Positions 40,740 to 49,185 of a stretch of DNA of 64,000 bases are shown piece by piece. Origin of the DNA: Tabrizicola soli (GTDB lineage: Bacteria > Pseudomonadota > Alphaproteobacteria > Rhodobacterales > Rhodobacteraceae); NCBI RefSeq assembly GCF_015999335.1, contig NZ_JAEACP010000001.1:124001-188000 (forward strand). The letters are read 5' to 3'. A model generated the notes under the pieces. It ran no database searches. It had not been told where the DNA came from and was given only the letters and a program-made list of their open reading frames with translations. Made by a program: the position numbers and the translations under genes. Within the stretch, counting starts at the first letter, position 1; each line of letters opens with the position of its first letter.

Positions 40740-41216
40740 ATGAGCAGGGAATTCCGCGGCTTGAAGGGGCTGAAGAAGCAGCGCCGGATCCAGATCGTCG
40801 CGCTGGCGGCGGTGGCGCTGATCGGCGCGACCGGGCTGGTCGGCTATGCGATGCAGGACGGGATCAACTTCTTCCGCTCGCCCACCCAGGTGATGGAGGA
40901 GCCCCCGCGCGAGGGCGAGACCTTCCGCATCGGCGGGCTGGTGGAGGAGGGATCGCTGAAGCGCGGCGAGGGCACCGAGGTCGCCTTCGCGGTGACGGAT
41001 ACCAATGCGACCGTGCCGGTGCGCTATACCGGGATCCTGCCCGACCTCTTTGCCGAGGGGCAGGGCGTCGTCGCCCTGGGCAAGATGGAGGGCGAGACCT
41101 TCGTCGCGACCGAAGTGCTGGCCAAGCATGACGAGACCTACATGCCGAAGGAAGTGGTCGACGCGCTGAAGGAGCAGGGGGTCTACGTCGATCCCGCGGA
41201 GCAGCCCGAAAGCTGA
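40740..41216 (+). CDS. ccmE: Cytochrome c maturation haem chaperone CcmE
   Basis: 158-residue periplasmic haem chaperone. KKQRRIQIVALAAVALIGATGLVGYAM is the N-terminal membrane anchor with a basic cytoplasmic side. The OB-fold domain follows (FRIGGLVEEGSLKRGEGTEVAFAVTD, VRYTGILPDLFAEGQGVVALG), and VLAKHDETYMP contains His130, which forms the covalent bond to haem. The ATG at 40740 was chosen over an earlier start at 40722. It is isolated from other ccm genes in this window. Confidence 0.93.
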   Translation: MSREFRGLKGLKKQRRIQIVALAAVALIGATGLVGYAMQDGINFFRSPTQVMEEPPREGETFRIGGLVEEGSLKRGEGTEVAFAVTDTNATVPVRYTGILPDLFAEGQGVVALGKMEGETFVATEVLAKHDETYMPKEVVDALKEQGVYVDPAEQPES

Positions 41217-41285
41217 CCAGCGCGCGGCGGGGCAGGGCGGCGTTAACGCCCTGCGGGCAGGCTTCCCCCGGAAAAGGGGGTGCCC

Positions 41286-41897
41286 ATGCCGAATGTCCGC
41301 CAGATTGCCGAGGAAATCGTCGCCCGCGAGGGCGGTTTCGTGGACGACCCCGATGATCCGGGCGGGGCCACGAACCATGGTGTCACGCTTCCTACGCTGC
41401 GGCGGCTGGGGATCGACGTGAACCGGGACAGCCGGATCGACCTGGCCGACGTGCGCGCCCTCACACGCGCGCAGGCGGTGGAGATCTATCTGGAGCATTA
41501 CCACAAACGCCCCGGCATCGCGACCCTGCCCGAGGCGCTGCAGGCCAGCGTCTTCGACATGCAGGTGAACGCGGGCGCGAATGCGGTGCAGATCCTGCAG
41601 CGGCTTCTGACCGACATGGGCTTTCCCTGCGATCCGGATGGCCAGATCGGACCGCAGACCATCCGTGCGGCGCAGATGGCGCAGGACGCCGCGCCCTCGC
41701 ATCTTGTCGATGCCTACGGGATCGCGCGGCGGAACTATTATTACGCGCTGGCGGACAAGCGGCCGGCGAGCCGGAAATATGCCCGCAGCCGCGACGGCGG
41801 AAAGGGCGGCTGGATCAAGCGGGCCGAGGAGTTCATCTCGCCGCGCTATCACCTGACCGCGGCGCAGCATGCGGCACGGGTGGCGGCATGGGAGTGA
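41286..41897 (+). CDS. GH108-type endolysin, candidate gene transfer agent lysis enzyme
   Basis: 203 residues. The N-terminal GH108 domain has [25 protein letters not shown], with the catalytic Glu in REGGF and the DPGGATN signature, and the ARAVE-type helix [14 protein letters not shown]-terminal peptidoglycan-binding-3-like region follows ([18 protein letters not shown]). No signal peptide is present, so export would need the adjacent holin. It overlaps the holin gene by 10 bases. The pair resembles the endolysin/holin genes that release GTA particles in Rhodobacter capsulatus, which lie apart from the structural cluster. Confidence 0.83.
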   Translation: MPNVRQIAEEIVAREGGFVDDPDDPGGATNHGVTLPTLRRLGIDVNRDSRIDLADVRALTRAQAVEIYLEHYHKRPGIATLPEALQASVFDMQVNAGANAVQILQRLLTDMGFPCDPDGQIGPQTIRAAQMAQDAAPSHLVDAYGIARRNYYYALADKRPASRKYARSRDGGKGGWIKRAEEFISPRYHLTAAQHAARVAAWE

Positions 41898-42358
41898 TCG
41901 GCAAGCTGATCGGCGGGCCGGGGGCGGTCACCGCGCTGGGAGAGGCGGCGAAGGGGGTGGCCGAGGTTTTCGTGCCCTCGTCCACCCGGAGGATGGAACT
42001 CTCGGCCGAGGCGCAGATGGCCGCGCTGCGGCAGCTGGGCGAGGAATACCAGCATCCCGCACTCAGCTGGTTCGACCGGATGGTGAACGGGCTGAACCGG
42101 CTGCCGCGTCCCTGCCTGGCCTTCGGGACGCTGGGGCTCTTCGCCTATGCGATGGTCGACCCGGAGGCATTCGCGAAGCGGATGGTCGGGCTCAACGCGG
42201 TGCCGGAGCCCTTGTGGTGGCTGCTGGGCGCGATCGTCGCCTTCTATTTCGGCGCGCGGGAGACGTATTATTTCCGGACGCGGGGAGTGGTGTCGCCCTT
42301 TGCCGGCCGGGGTTCGGGCGAGGAGAATGCGGCGCTGGAGGACTGGCGGCGGGAGTGA
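41888..42358 (+). CDS. Holin, candidate GTA holin family
   Basis: 156 residues. An N-terminal amphipathic stretch ([24 protein letters not shown]) and two clear hydrophobic segments ([17 protein letters not shown] and [21 protein letters not shown]) fit the three-transmembrane GTA/phage holin family. [21 protein letters not shown] is characteristic wording. It overlaps the preceding endolysin gene, so the two form a lysis cassette. A 68-base gap then leads to argS. No phage structural genes are nearby, which favours the GTA interpretation over a prophage remnant. Confidence 0.78.
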   Translation: MGVIGKLIGGPGAVTALGEAAKGVAEVFVPSSTRRMELSAEAQMAALRQLGEEYQHPALSWFDRMVNGLNRLPRPCLAFGTLGLFAYAMVDPEAFAKRMVGLNAVPEPLWWLLGAIVAFYFGARETYYFRTRGVVSPFAGRGSGEENAALEDWRRE

Positions 42359-42426
42359 TCCCGCGCCTATCCTTGACCTCTGGCATGGCCTCTGGCATGG
42401 CCTTGCGGATCAGAGGATGTGATCAA

Positions 42427-44169
42427 ATGAACCTGTTCGCCGATATCCGTGAGCTTGTGGTGGCCGAGTTGCAGGCGCTGATGGCCGAGGGCGCGCTGCC
42501 CGCAGGGCTGGACCTCGCCGCCGTCGCGGTCGAGCCGCCACGCGATGCGGGGCATGGCGACATGGCCACCAATGCGGCGATGGTGCTGGCGAAACCGGCG
42601 GGGATGCCGCCCCGCGCGATCGCCGATGCGCTGGCCGCGCGGCTGATGGAAGATCCGCGCCTGGCCGGGGCCGATGTGGCCGGGCCGGGGTTCCTGAACC
42701 TGCGGCTGGAGCCGGCGGCCTGGCAGGGGCTGGTGCGCGAGGTGCTGGAGCGCGGGACGGACTATGGCCGCTCGGACCTCGGGCAGGGGCGCAAGGTCAA
42801 CGTGGAGTTCGTCAGCGCCAACCCGACCGGGCCGATGCATGTGGCGCATGCGCGCGGCGCGGTGGTGGGCGACGCGCTGGCCGCGCTGCTGGGCTTTGCG
42901 GGCTGGGCCGTGACGCGGGAATACTACATCAACGATGGCGGCGGGCAGGTGGATGTGCTGGCCCGCTCGGCCTATGAACGCTACCGCGAGGCGCATGGCC
43001 TGTCGCCCGAGATCGCCGAGGGGCTTTATCCCGGCGACTACCTGATCCCGGTAGGCGAGGCGCTGAAGGCGAAATACGGCGACAGTCTTCTGAACAAACC
43101 GGAAAGCGAATGGCTGGCGGATGTGCGCCTGTTCGCGACCGACATGATGATGGCGGTCATCCGCGACGACCTGAAGGCGCTGGGGGTGACGATGGACGTC
43201 TATTCCAGCGAGAAGGCGCTCTATGGTACCGGGCAGATCGAGGCGGCGATCGAACGCCTTCGCGGCCTCGGCCTGATCTACGACGGCGTGCTGGAGCCGC
43301 CGAAGGGCAAGACGCCCGAGGACTGGGAGCCGCGCGAGCAGACGCTGTTCCGCTCGACCTCGTTCGGGGATGACGTGGACCGGCCGGTGAAGAAGTCGGA
43401 CGGCTCCTGGACCTATTTCGCGCCCGACATCGCCTATCACTACAACAAGGTGCAGCGCGGTTTCGACGAGTTGATCAACATCTTCGGCGCCGATCATTCG
43501 GGCTATGTCAAGCGACTGAAGGCGGTGGTTTCGGCGCTGTCGGAGAACCGGGTGAGCCTGGACATCAAGCTGATCCAGCTGGTCAAGCTTCTGAAAGGCG
43601 GCCAGATCGTCAAGATGTCGAAGCGGGCAGGGACCTTCGTCACCCTGCGCGACCTGATCGACGAGGTGGGGCCGGATGTGGTGCGCTTCGTCATGCTGAC
43701 GCGCAAGAACGACGTGGCGCTGGATTTCGACTTCGACAAGGTGACGGAGCAGTCGAAGGACAATCCGGTCTTCTACGTGCAATATGCCAATGCGCGGGTG
43801 AACTCGATCCTGCGCAAGGCGCGCGACGCGGGGCTGGAGGTGGGCGATGCCACGCTGTCCGCCGCGCATCTGGGCCACCTGGGGCATGAGGCGGAGCTTC
43901 AGGTCATCCGCAAGCTTGGCGAATGGCCGCGCCTGGTGGAAATCGCCGCCAGGGGGCACGAGCCGCACCGGGTGGCCTTCTACCTCTATGAACTGGCCTC
44001 GGACTTCCACGGGCTGTGGAACAAGGGCAACGATGACGACAGCTTGCGGTTCATCCAGGGGGATACCGCAATCTCTGCGGCAAAAATCGCCCTTGCCCGG
44101 GCCGTGGGCGTTGTCATTTGCGCTGGCCTTGGTATCCTTGGCGTCACTCCGGTCGAGGAAATGCGCTAG
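42427..44169 (+). CDS. argS: Arginyl-tRNA synthetase
   Basis: 580-residue class I synthetase charging tRNA-Arg. The N-terminal Add1 domain ([19 protein letters not shown]) is followed by [22 protein letters not shown], in which HVAH is the HIGH-type motif, the [20 protein letters not shown]-like motif, and a C-terminal DALR anticodon-binding domain ([16 protein letters not shown]...[21 protein letters not shown]). Upstream codons are in frame but overlap the holin gene; the ATG at 42427 gives the family N-terminus. Confidence 0.95.
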   Translation: MNLFADIRELVVAELQALMAEGALPAGLDLAAVAVEPPRDAGHGDMATNAAMVLAKPAGMPPRAIADALAARLMEDPRLAGADVAGPGFLNLRLEPAAWQGLVREVLERGTDYGRSDLGQGRKVNVEFVSANPTGPMHVAHARGAVVGDALAALLGFAGWAVTREYYINDGGGQVDVLARSAYERYREAHGLSPEIAEGLYPGDYLIPVGEALKAKYGDSLLNKPESEWLADVRLFATDMMMAVIRDDLKALGVTMDVYSSEKALYGTGQIEAAIERLRGLGLIYDGVLEPPKGKTPEDWEPREQTLFRSTSFGDDVDRPVKKSDGSWTYFAPDIAYHYNKVQRGFDELINIFGADHSGYVKRLKAVVSALSENRVSLDIKLIQLVKLLKGGQIVKMSKRAGTFVTLRDLIDEVGPDVVRFVMLTRKNDVALDFDFDKVTEQSKDNPVFYVQYANARVNSILRKARDAGLEVGDATLSAAHLGHLGHEAELQVIRKLGEWPRLVEIAARGHEPHRVAFYLYELASDFHGLWNKGNDDDSLRFIQGDTAISAAKIALARAVGVVICAGLGILGVTPVEEMR

Positions 44170-44196
44170 GCAATGGCGCCCCCGGAGCAGGCGTGA

Positions 44197-45195
44197 ATGC
44201 AGGGGTGGACCAACCGCCCCGCAGGGCAGGGGCAGCAGATGGCGGATGCGGACTTCGACGGTCTCGGCAGCGGCTATACGGCCCGCGATGGCGCGCGGCC
44301 GAAGGCGCAGCGGTTCGTGCGGCTGGCTGGCGGGCTGACCTCGCTGGCGCTGGTCGTGGGCCTTGCGGTCTGGGGCTACAGGCTGGCGGTGCGCGATGTG
44401 CGCGGCGTGCCGGTGATCCAGGCGCTGGAAGGCCCGATGCGCATCGCGCCCGAGGATCCGGGCGGCGAGATCGCCGATCACCAGGGGCTGGCGGTGAACG
44501 CCGTCGCGGCTGTGGGCACCGCCGCGCCGCCCCCGGAAAAGCTGATCCTGGCGCCGCGCCCGGTGGACCTGGCCGAGGAGGATGTCCCCGGCCTTTCGGG
44601 ACTCGAGCCGCAGGTTCCCGAATTGCCCTCGGCCGCGCCGCCGCCTGCCGCCGATCTGGCCCTGGCCGCCGCGCCGACCGTGGAAAGCGCCAGCCCGACC
44701 GAGATCGCGGTGGATGCGGCTTTGGCCGAGGCGCTGGGTGAGGTCCCGGTCGAAGCGGCGGAGCCGCCCGCACCCTTGCCGGATGTGGTGCAGGATCCGG
44801 TTCCGCTGGGTGGGATCGCGATCTCGCCGCGCCCCAGGGCGCGCCCCGGCAGCGCGGCCGCCGCGACCAAGCCCGCGCCGGTGGCCGCCGAGGCGACCGC
44901 GGCCATGGCAGCCCCGAACGAGGTGGACCCCGCGACGATCCCGGCCGGAACCCGGTTGGTGCAGTTCGGCGCCTTCGACACCGCCGACGAGGCGCGGGTG
45001 GAATGGGCGCGCCTCGCGGGGCTTTTCGGCGAGCTGATGGGGGGCAAGGGCATGGTGCTGCAACCGGCCGAAAGCGGCGGGCGCACCTTCTATCGCCTGC
45101 GCGCGCATGGCTTCGAGGACGAGGCCGACGCGCGCCGCTTCTGCTCGGCCTTCGTCGCCCAGGGCGCCACCTGCATCCCGGTCCCGCAGCGATGA
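44197..45195 (+). CDS. SPOR-domain membrane protein
   Basis: 332 residues. One transmembrane segment near residues 43-62 (RLAGGLTSLALVVGLAVWGY), a long Ala/Pro-rich periplasmic linker, and a C-terminal SPOR domain from about 247: RLVQFGAFDTADEARVEWARL and FYRLRAHGFEDEADARRFCSAF. SPOR domains bind denuded glycan strands at the division septum. The ATG at 44197 follows GGAGCAGG; an in-frame ATG at 44239 (MADADFDG) is an equally plausible start. The stop overlaps nagZ (ATGA). Confidence 0.85.
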   Translation: MQGWTNRPAGQGQQMADADFDGLGSGYTARDGARPKAQRFVRLAGGLTSLALVVGLAVWGYRLAVRDVRGVPVIQALEGPMRIAPEDPGGEIADHQGLAVNAVAAVGTAAPPPEKLILAPRPVDLAEEDVPGLSGLEPQVPELPSAAPPPAADLALAAAPTVESASPTEIAVDAALAEALGEVPVEAAEPPAPLPDVVQDPVPLGGIAISPRPRARPGSAAAATKPAPVAAEATAAMAAPNEVDPATIPAGTRLVQFGAFDTADEARVEWARLAGLFGELMGGKGMVLQPAESGGRTFYRLRAHGFEDEADARRFCSAFVAQGATCIPVPQR

Positions 45196-46178
45196 GCCTG
45201 GGTCGCGGGGCGGCGATCTTCGGCTGTGCCGGGCCGGAACTTCTGGATACCGAACGCGCCTTCTTCCGCGAGGCGGATCCGTTCGGCTTCATCCTGTTCG
45301 CGCGGAATATCGAGACCCCGGAACAGGTTAGCCGCCTGACCTCATCCCTGCGCGAGGCGGTGGGACGCGAAGCCCCGATCCTCGTCGACCAGGAGGGCGG
45401 CCGCGTCCAGCGCCTGCGCGCGCCCCATTGGCGCGAGTGGGAGCCGCCGCTGGATACCGTTCTGGCGGCCGGCAGCTTGGACGCGGCGACCCGGCAGATG
45501 CGCCGGCGGATGGCGGTGATTGGGGCGGAGCTGCGCGCCGTGGGGATCGACGCCGACTGCGCCCCGGTCGGCGATGTGGCCCGGCCCGGGACGCATCCTT
45601 TCCTGCGCAACCGCTGCTACGGGACCGATCCCGAAACCGTCGCCCGCATCGGCCGCGCGGTGGCCGACGGGCTGGTGGAAGCAGGGGTCCTGCCGGTGAT
45701 GAAGCACCTGCCGGGGCATGGGCTCTCGCATCTCGACACCCATCTCGACCTGCCGACGGTGGACGCCTCCCTCGAGGAACTGCGTGCGGTGGACTTCATG
45801 CCGTTCCGGGCGCTGAACGACCTGCCGATGGCGATGACCGCGCATCTGGTCTTTGCCGCGCTCGATCCCGGCCGGCCAGCGACCCAGTCGCCGGTGATGA
45901 TCGACCTCATCCGCAATGAGATCGGCTTTCAGGGCCTGTTGATGAGCGACGACCTGAACATGCAGGCGCTGCAGGGGACGCTGGCGGAACGCACGGCGCG
46001 ATCCATCGCCGCCGGTTGCGACATCGCGTTGCACTGCAAGGGCGACCTTGCCGAGATGCAGGCGGTCGCCGCTGCGGCCGGTGAAATGGCGCCCGAGGCG
46101 CAGGCCCGCGCGCGCCGGGTGATCGCCGCGCGGCCCACCGCCTTTCTCAGCCTCGCCGAGGCGCTGGCCGATGGCTGA
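45192..46178 (+). CDS. nagZ: Beta-N-acetylhexosaminidase
   Basis: 328-residue GH3 NagZ, a cytosolic enzyme that removes GlcNAc from recycled muropeptides. Visible are GFILFARNIETPEQV, VDQEGGRVQRLRAPHW, the GH3 motif MKHLPGHGLSHLDTHLDLP with its His-containing catalytic loop, and SDDLNMQAL with the nucleophile Asp. The ATG overlaps the SPOR gene stop, and its end overlaps scpA by 8 bases. The SPOR-nagZ-scpA-scpB order is a conserved alphaproteobacterial neighbourhood. Confidence 0.94.
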   Translation: MSLGRGAAIFGCAGPELLDTERAFFREADPFGFILFARNIETPEQVSRLTSSLREAVGREAPILVDQEGGRVQRLRAPHWREWEPPLDTVLAAGSLDAATRQMRRRMAVIGAELRAVGIDADCAPVGDVARPGTHPFLRNRCYGTDPETVARIGRAVADGLVEAGVLPVMKHLPGHGLSHLDTHLDLPTVDASLEELRAVDFMPFRALNDLPMAMTAHLVFAALDPGRPATQSPVMIDLIRNEIGFQGLLMSDDLNMQALQGTLAERTARSIAAGCDIALHCKGDLAEMQAVAAAAGEMAPEAQARARRVIAARPTAFLSLAEALADG

Positions 46179-46956
46179 GGATTGGGAGCAGCCCGAGCGC
46201 CTGTCGCCCGAGGAGCGGCTGGCCGCCGAGGCGCTGATCGTCGATGTCGACGGGTTCGAGGGGCCGCTCGACCTCCTCCTGACGCTGTCGCGCACGCAGA
46301 AGGTGGACCTGCGCAGGATCTCGGTCCTGCAACTGGCCGAGCAATACCTGGGCTTCGTCGAACGCGCCCGGACGCTGCGGATCGAGCTGGCGGCGGACTA
46401 CCTGGTGATGGCGGCCTGGCTGGCCTTCCTGAAATCCCGCCTGCTTCTGCCCCCCGAACCCGGCGAGGCGGGGCCGAGCGCCGAGGACCTGGCGGCCCAT
46501 CTTGCCTTCCAGCTGGAGCGGCTGCAGGCGATGCGCGATGCCGCCGCCCGGCTGATGGCGCGCGACCAGAAGGGGCGCGACTTCTTTGCCCGCGGCCTGC
46601 CCGAGGACCTGACCCATCACCGCAAGGTGACCTGGACGGCGACGCTCCTCGACCTGATGCGCGCCTATGCGATGATCCGCACCAAGGACGAATTCCGCCC
46701 CTTCGTGCTGGACCGCGACCATGTCTATACGATGGAGCAGGCGCTGGAGCGGATGCGCGGCCTGATCGGCTATACCGGCGACTGGGCCACGCTGACCAGT
46801 TTCCTGCCCGAGGGCTGGGACGTGACGCCGATGGCGCGGCGCTCGGCCCTTGCGGCGCATTTCGCGGCGGTGCTTGAAATGGCCAAGCGGGGCCAGCTGA
46901 CCCTGCGTCAGGGCGAAACCTTCGCGCCGATCGAACTGCGCCGGAGGGATGCGTGA
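46171..46956 (+). CDS. scpA: Segregation and condensation protein A
   Basis: 261-residue kleisin subunit of the SMC-ScpAB chromosome condensin. It has the N-terminal signature VDVDGFEGPLDLLLTLSRTQKVDLRRISVLQLAEQYL, the DYLVMAAWLAFLKSRLLLP helix and a C-terminal winged-helix segment VLEMAKRGQLTLRQGETFAPIELRR that contacts the SMC head. It overlaps nagZ by 8 bases and scpB by 4 bases, implying coupled translation and stoichiometric production with ScpB. Confidence 0.94.
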   Translation: MAEDWEQPERLSPEERLAAEALIVDVDGFEGPLDLLLTLSRTQKVDLRRISVLQLAEQYLGFVERARTLRIELAADYLVMAAWLAFLKSRLLLPPEPGEAGPSAEDLAAHLAFQLERLQAMRDAAARLMARDQKGRDFFARGLPEDLTHHRKVTWTATLLDLMRAYAMIRTKDEFRPFVLDRDHVYTMEQALERMRGLIGYTGDWATLTSFLPEGWDVTPMARRSALAAHFAAVLEMAKRGQLTLRQGETFAPIELRRRDA

Positions 46957-47585
46957 GCGAGGAACAAAGCCTTTTCGACGCGCCGCCGATGGGCGAGCAG
47001 GAGCGGATGGTCGAGGCGATCCTGTTCGCCAGCGCGGAACCCGTGACCGTGGCCGAGCTCGAGGCGCGGATGCCGCATGGCGCCGACCCGGCCGAGGCGC
47101 TGGTCCACCTGCGCCGCCGCTATGAGGGCAGGGGGGTGAACCTGGTCAAGGTGGGCGACGCCTGGGCCTTCCGCACCGCGCCGGACCTCGGCTTCCTGAT
47201 GCGGCGCGAGACGGTCGAGACGCGCAAGCTCAGCCGCGCGGCGATCGAGACCCTGGCCATCGTCGCCTATCACCAGCCGGTGACCCGGGCCGAGATCGAG
47301 GAGATCCGCGGCGTCGCGGTCAGCCGGGGCACGATCGACCAGTTGATCGAGCTGGAATGGATCCGCTTCGGCCGCCGCCGGATGACCCCCGGCCGGCCAG
47401 TGACCTTCGTGGTCACGGAAGCCTTCCTGGATCATTTCGGACTGGAATCGGCCCGCGACCTGCCGGGGCTGAAGGAACTGCGCGCGGCCGGTCTTCTGGA
47501 CAGCCGCCCCCTGCCGGGCCAGGCGGCCGCGCCGGATGACGAGGACGGGCCGGTGGTGGGGCAGAGCGAACTTTTCGAGGATTGA
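46953..47585 (+). CDS. scpB: Segregation and condensation protein B
   Basis: 210-residue ScpB, a tandem winged-helix partner of ScpA. The first winged helix contains MVEAILFASAEPVTVAELEARMP, and the second LSRAAIETLAIVAYHQPVTRAEIEEIRGVAVSRGTIDQLIEL, ending with TFVVTEAFLDHFGLESARDLPGLKEL. The GTG start overlaps the scpA stop. An acidic, Gly-Pro-rich tail follows the folded part. Confidence 0.94.
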   Translation: MSEEQSLFDAPPMGEQERMVEAILFASAEPVTVAELEARMPHGADPAEALVHLRRRYEGRGVNLVKVGDAWAFRTAPDLGFLMRRETVETRKLSRAAIETLAIVAYHQPVTRAEIEEIRGVAVSRGTIDQLIELEWIRFGRRRMTPGRPVTFVVTEAFLDHFGLESARDLPGLKELRAAGLLDSRPLPGQAAAPDDEDGPVVGQSELFED

Positions 47586-47588
47586 GCG

Positions 47589-47789
47589 ATGGACTGGAAC
47601 CGTCTGGTCGGCCCGCTGCTGCGCATGTTCCTCCGCACGGCGGTCAACAGGGGGATCGACCATGTCGCGCGCGGCGGCAAGACGGACGCCGAGCTTTCGC
47701 CCGAAGAACTGAAGCGCGCCCGCGCCACCCGCGAGATGGCCGGACGGACGCGGAAGCTGTCACGGATCGCGGGGCGTTTCCTGCATTAG
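47589..47789 (+). CDS. Small conserved-looking protein
   Basis: 66 residues beginning MDWNRLVGPLLRMFLRTAVNRGID and rich in Arg and Lys (ELKRARATREMAGRTRKLSRIAGRF). The N-terminal stretch could be a short amphipathic membrane-contacting helix. It starts 3 bases after scpB with the same codon bias and is probably the last gene of that operon. I recognise no named family; a DNA- or membrane-associated role is possible but not shown. Confidence 0.6.
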   Translation: MDWNRLVGPLLRMFLRTAVNRGIDHVARGGKTDAELSPEELKRARATREMAGRTRKLSRIAGRFLH

Positions 47790-47811
47790 ATCAGGGGCTT
47801 GCGTTGGGTCC

Positions 47812-48384
47812 TTACTGTCGCAGGATCAGCCGGTCGCCGGTGAACTCCATGCGGAACTGGCCGAGGTAATCCATCCCCAGCAGCGAGCCCTGCATCTCGC
47901 CCTCGGTCACATAGGCGCGGAAGTCGCGGTTGACGAAGGGGCCAAGCTCGATCCGGGGCAAGGTGACCTGCGCGGTGCGCACGACCCCGTTGGCGGTGAT
48001 GGCCTCGCCCAGGAAGGTCAGGCTGTCGGCAGTGATCCCCAGCGCCTCGGCGTCCTGCCGGGCGAGGACGAGACCGCTCGCGCCGGTATCGACCATGAAA
48101 TGCACGGCCCGGCCGTTGATCATCAGCGTGAGGTAGTAATGCCCATCGGCCGCACGCGGCACCTCGACGGTGCCCTGCGTCACGGCCTGGATCGGCGGCG
48201 TCTCGCGCCGGATGTCGGACCAGAGCCCGTAGCCCGCCGCCACGCCGACGAAGATCAGCCCCCAAGCCATCGCCATGCGCAGGGCCTGGCCCATGCGCTG
48301 GCGGAACTCGACCAGGGCCCAGCCGCCGAGTGCGGCCAGGATGATCGCCAGATAGCCCACGCGGGCAAAGGTGTCGCCGTCCAT
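47812..48384 (-). CDS. Retropepsin-like aspartic protease
   Basis: 190 residues. Two N-terminal hydrophobic segments (RVGYLAIILAALGGWALVEF and ALRMAMAWGLIFVGVAAGYGLW) anchor it in the membrane. The periplasmic part is a clan AA retroviral-protease-like domain: GHYYLTLMINGRAVHFMVDTGASGLVLARQDAEALG, where VDTGAS carries the catalytic Asp, and LLGMDYLGQFRMEFTGDRLIL. One Asp per chain implies a homodimer. This matches the TIGR02281-type alphaproteobacterial family. The ATG at 48384 was chosen since it begins the first membrane helix. Confidence 0.88.
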   Translation of the reverse strand: MDGDTFARVGYLAIILAALGGWALVEFRQRMGQALRMAMAWGLIFVGVAAGYGLWSDIRRETPPIQAVTQGTVEVPRAADGHYYLTLMINGRAVHFMVDTGASGLVLARQDAEALGITADSLTFLGEAITANGVVRTAQVTLPRIELGPFVNRDFRAYVTEGEMQGSLLGMDYLGQFRMEFTGDRLILRQ

Positions 48385-48434
48385 TCCGCCTCCGCTTTGG
48401 CCAGATATGGGGGCAGGGGGCGGCAAGGAAAAGA

Positions 48435-49055
48435 TCAGCCGATCAGCCCCGTGCCCTTTACCCCGTCGATCACGAACTGCACCGACAGCGCAGCAAGCAG
48501 CATGCCCAGAAGCCGGGTGATCACTATGGTCCCGGTCCGGCCCAGCATCCGTTCCAGCGGCGGCGAGGCGAGGAGGAAGGCGTAGGTCACGGCCATCATT
48601 GCCAGCATCAGCCCCAGCACCGCCGCAGAGCCCGCCCAGCCCGGACCGGACTGGCCGACCAGCAGGATCACCGAGGCGATCGCCCCGGGGCCGGCGATCA
48701 GCGGCGTGGCCAGCGGGAAGACCGAAGGGTCGTGGTCGGGTTCCGGATGCTGCCCCTCGCGGCGCTGGGTGCGGCGTTCGAACAGCATGTCGAGCGCGGT
48801 GAGGAACAGAAGGATGCCGCCGGCAATGCGGAAGGCCGGCATCGAGATGCCGATGAAGGACAGGATCGCCTCTCCCGCCAGCCCGAAGAGGAGGAGCAGC
48901 GCCGCCGCGATCAGGCAGGCCCGCCGCGCCATCGCCTGCCGTTTTTCCGGTCCCATGCCCCGCGTGAGCGCGATGAAGAGCGGCACGAGCCCCGGCGGGT
49001 CGATCACCACGAAGAGCGTGGCGAAGGCGGTGATCAGGAAGGCGGTCTCGGGCAT
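48435..49055 (-). CDS. MarC-family integral membrane protein
   Basis: 206 residues with six hydrophobic segments. Characteristic text is AFLITAFATLFVVIDPPGLVPLFIALTRGM at the N-terminus, RIAGGILLFLTALDMLF, SVFPLATPLIAGPGAIASVILL, and ITRLLGMLLAALSVQFVIDGVKG. MarC/UPF0056 proteins are inner-membrane proteins of unknown transport function; the old link with multiple antibiotic resistance is not upheld. The ATG at 49055 begins the first helix. Confidence 0.9.
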   Translation of the reverse strand: MPETAFLITAFATLFVVIDPPGLVPLFIALTRGMGPEKRQAMARRACLIAAALLLLFGLAGEAILSFIGISMPAFRIAGGILLFLTALDMLFERRTQRREGQHPEPDHDPSVFPLATPLIAGPGAIASVILLVGQSGPGWAGSAAVLGLMLAMMAVTYAFLLASPPLERMLGRTGTIVITRLLGMLLAALSVQFVIDGVKGTGLIG

Positions 49056-49116
49056 CGTCACCTCGTTTTGCCACAGGCTAGGCGGGCGGCCGCGGTTTGC
49101 ATAGCCAAACCTTCGG

Positions 49117-49135
49117 GCGGGGGCGCGGCCCCCGC
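49117..49135. repeat. GCGGGGGC-loop-GCCCCCGC hairpin
   Basis: GCGGGGGC (49117-49124) pairs with GCCCCCGC (49128-49135) around a 3-base loop, between the ABC-F and MarC genes. The core GGGGGC/GCCCCC stem matches the elements at 33269 and 38610. Confidence 0.5.
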
Positions 49136-49185
49136 GCCAGAAAGCCGAAGGCGTGGCCGCACCGGCCAAGGACGGGGAACCGCCG

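Noticed and set aside
41286-42358. Prophage remnant
   Set aside because: Only the endolysin and holin genes are present, flanked by conserved chromosomal genes, with host-like codon use; GTA lysis genes explain this better.
42367-45108. 913-codon minus-strand open frame opposite argS and the SPOR gene
   Set aside because: Arg/Gly/His-rich shadow frame; argS and SPOR motifs are on the plus strand.
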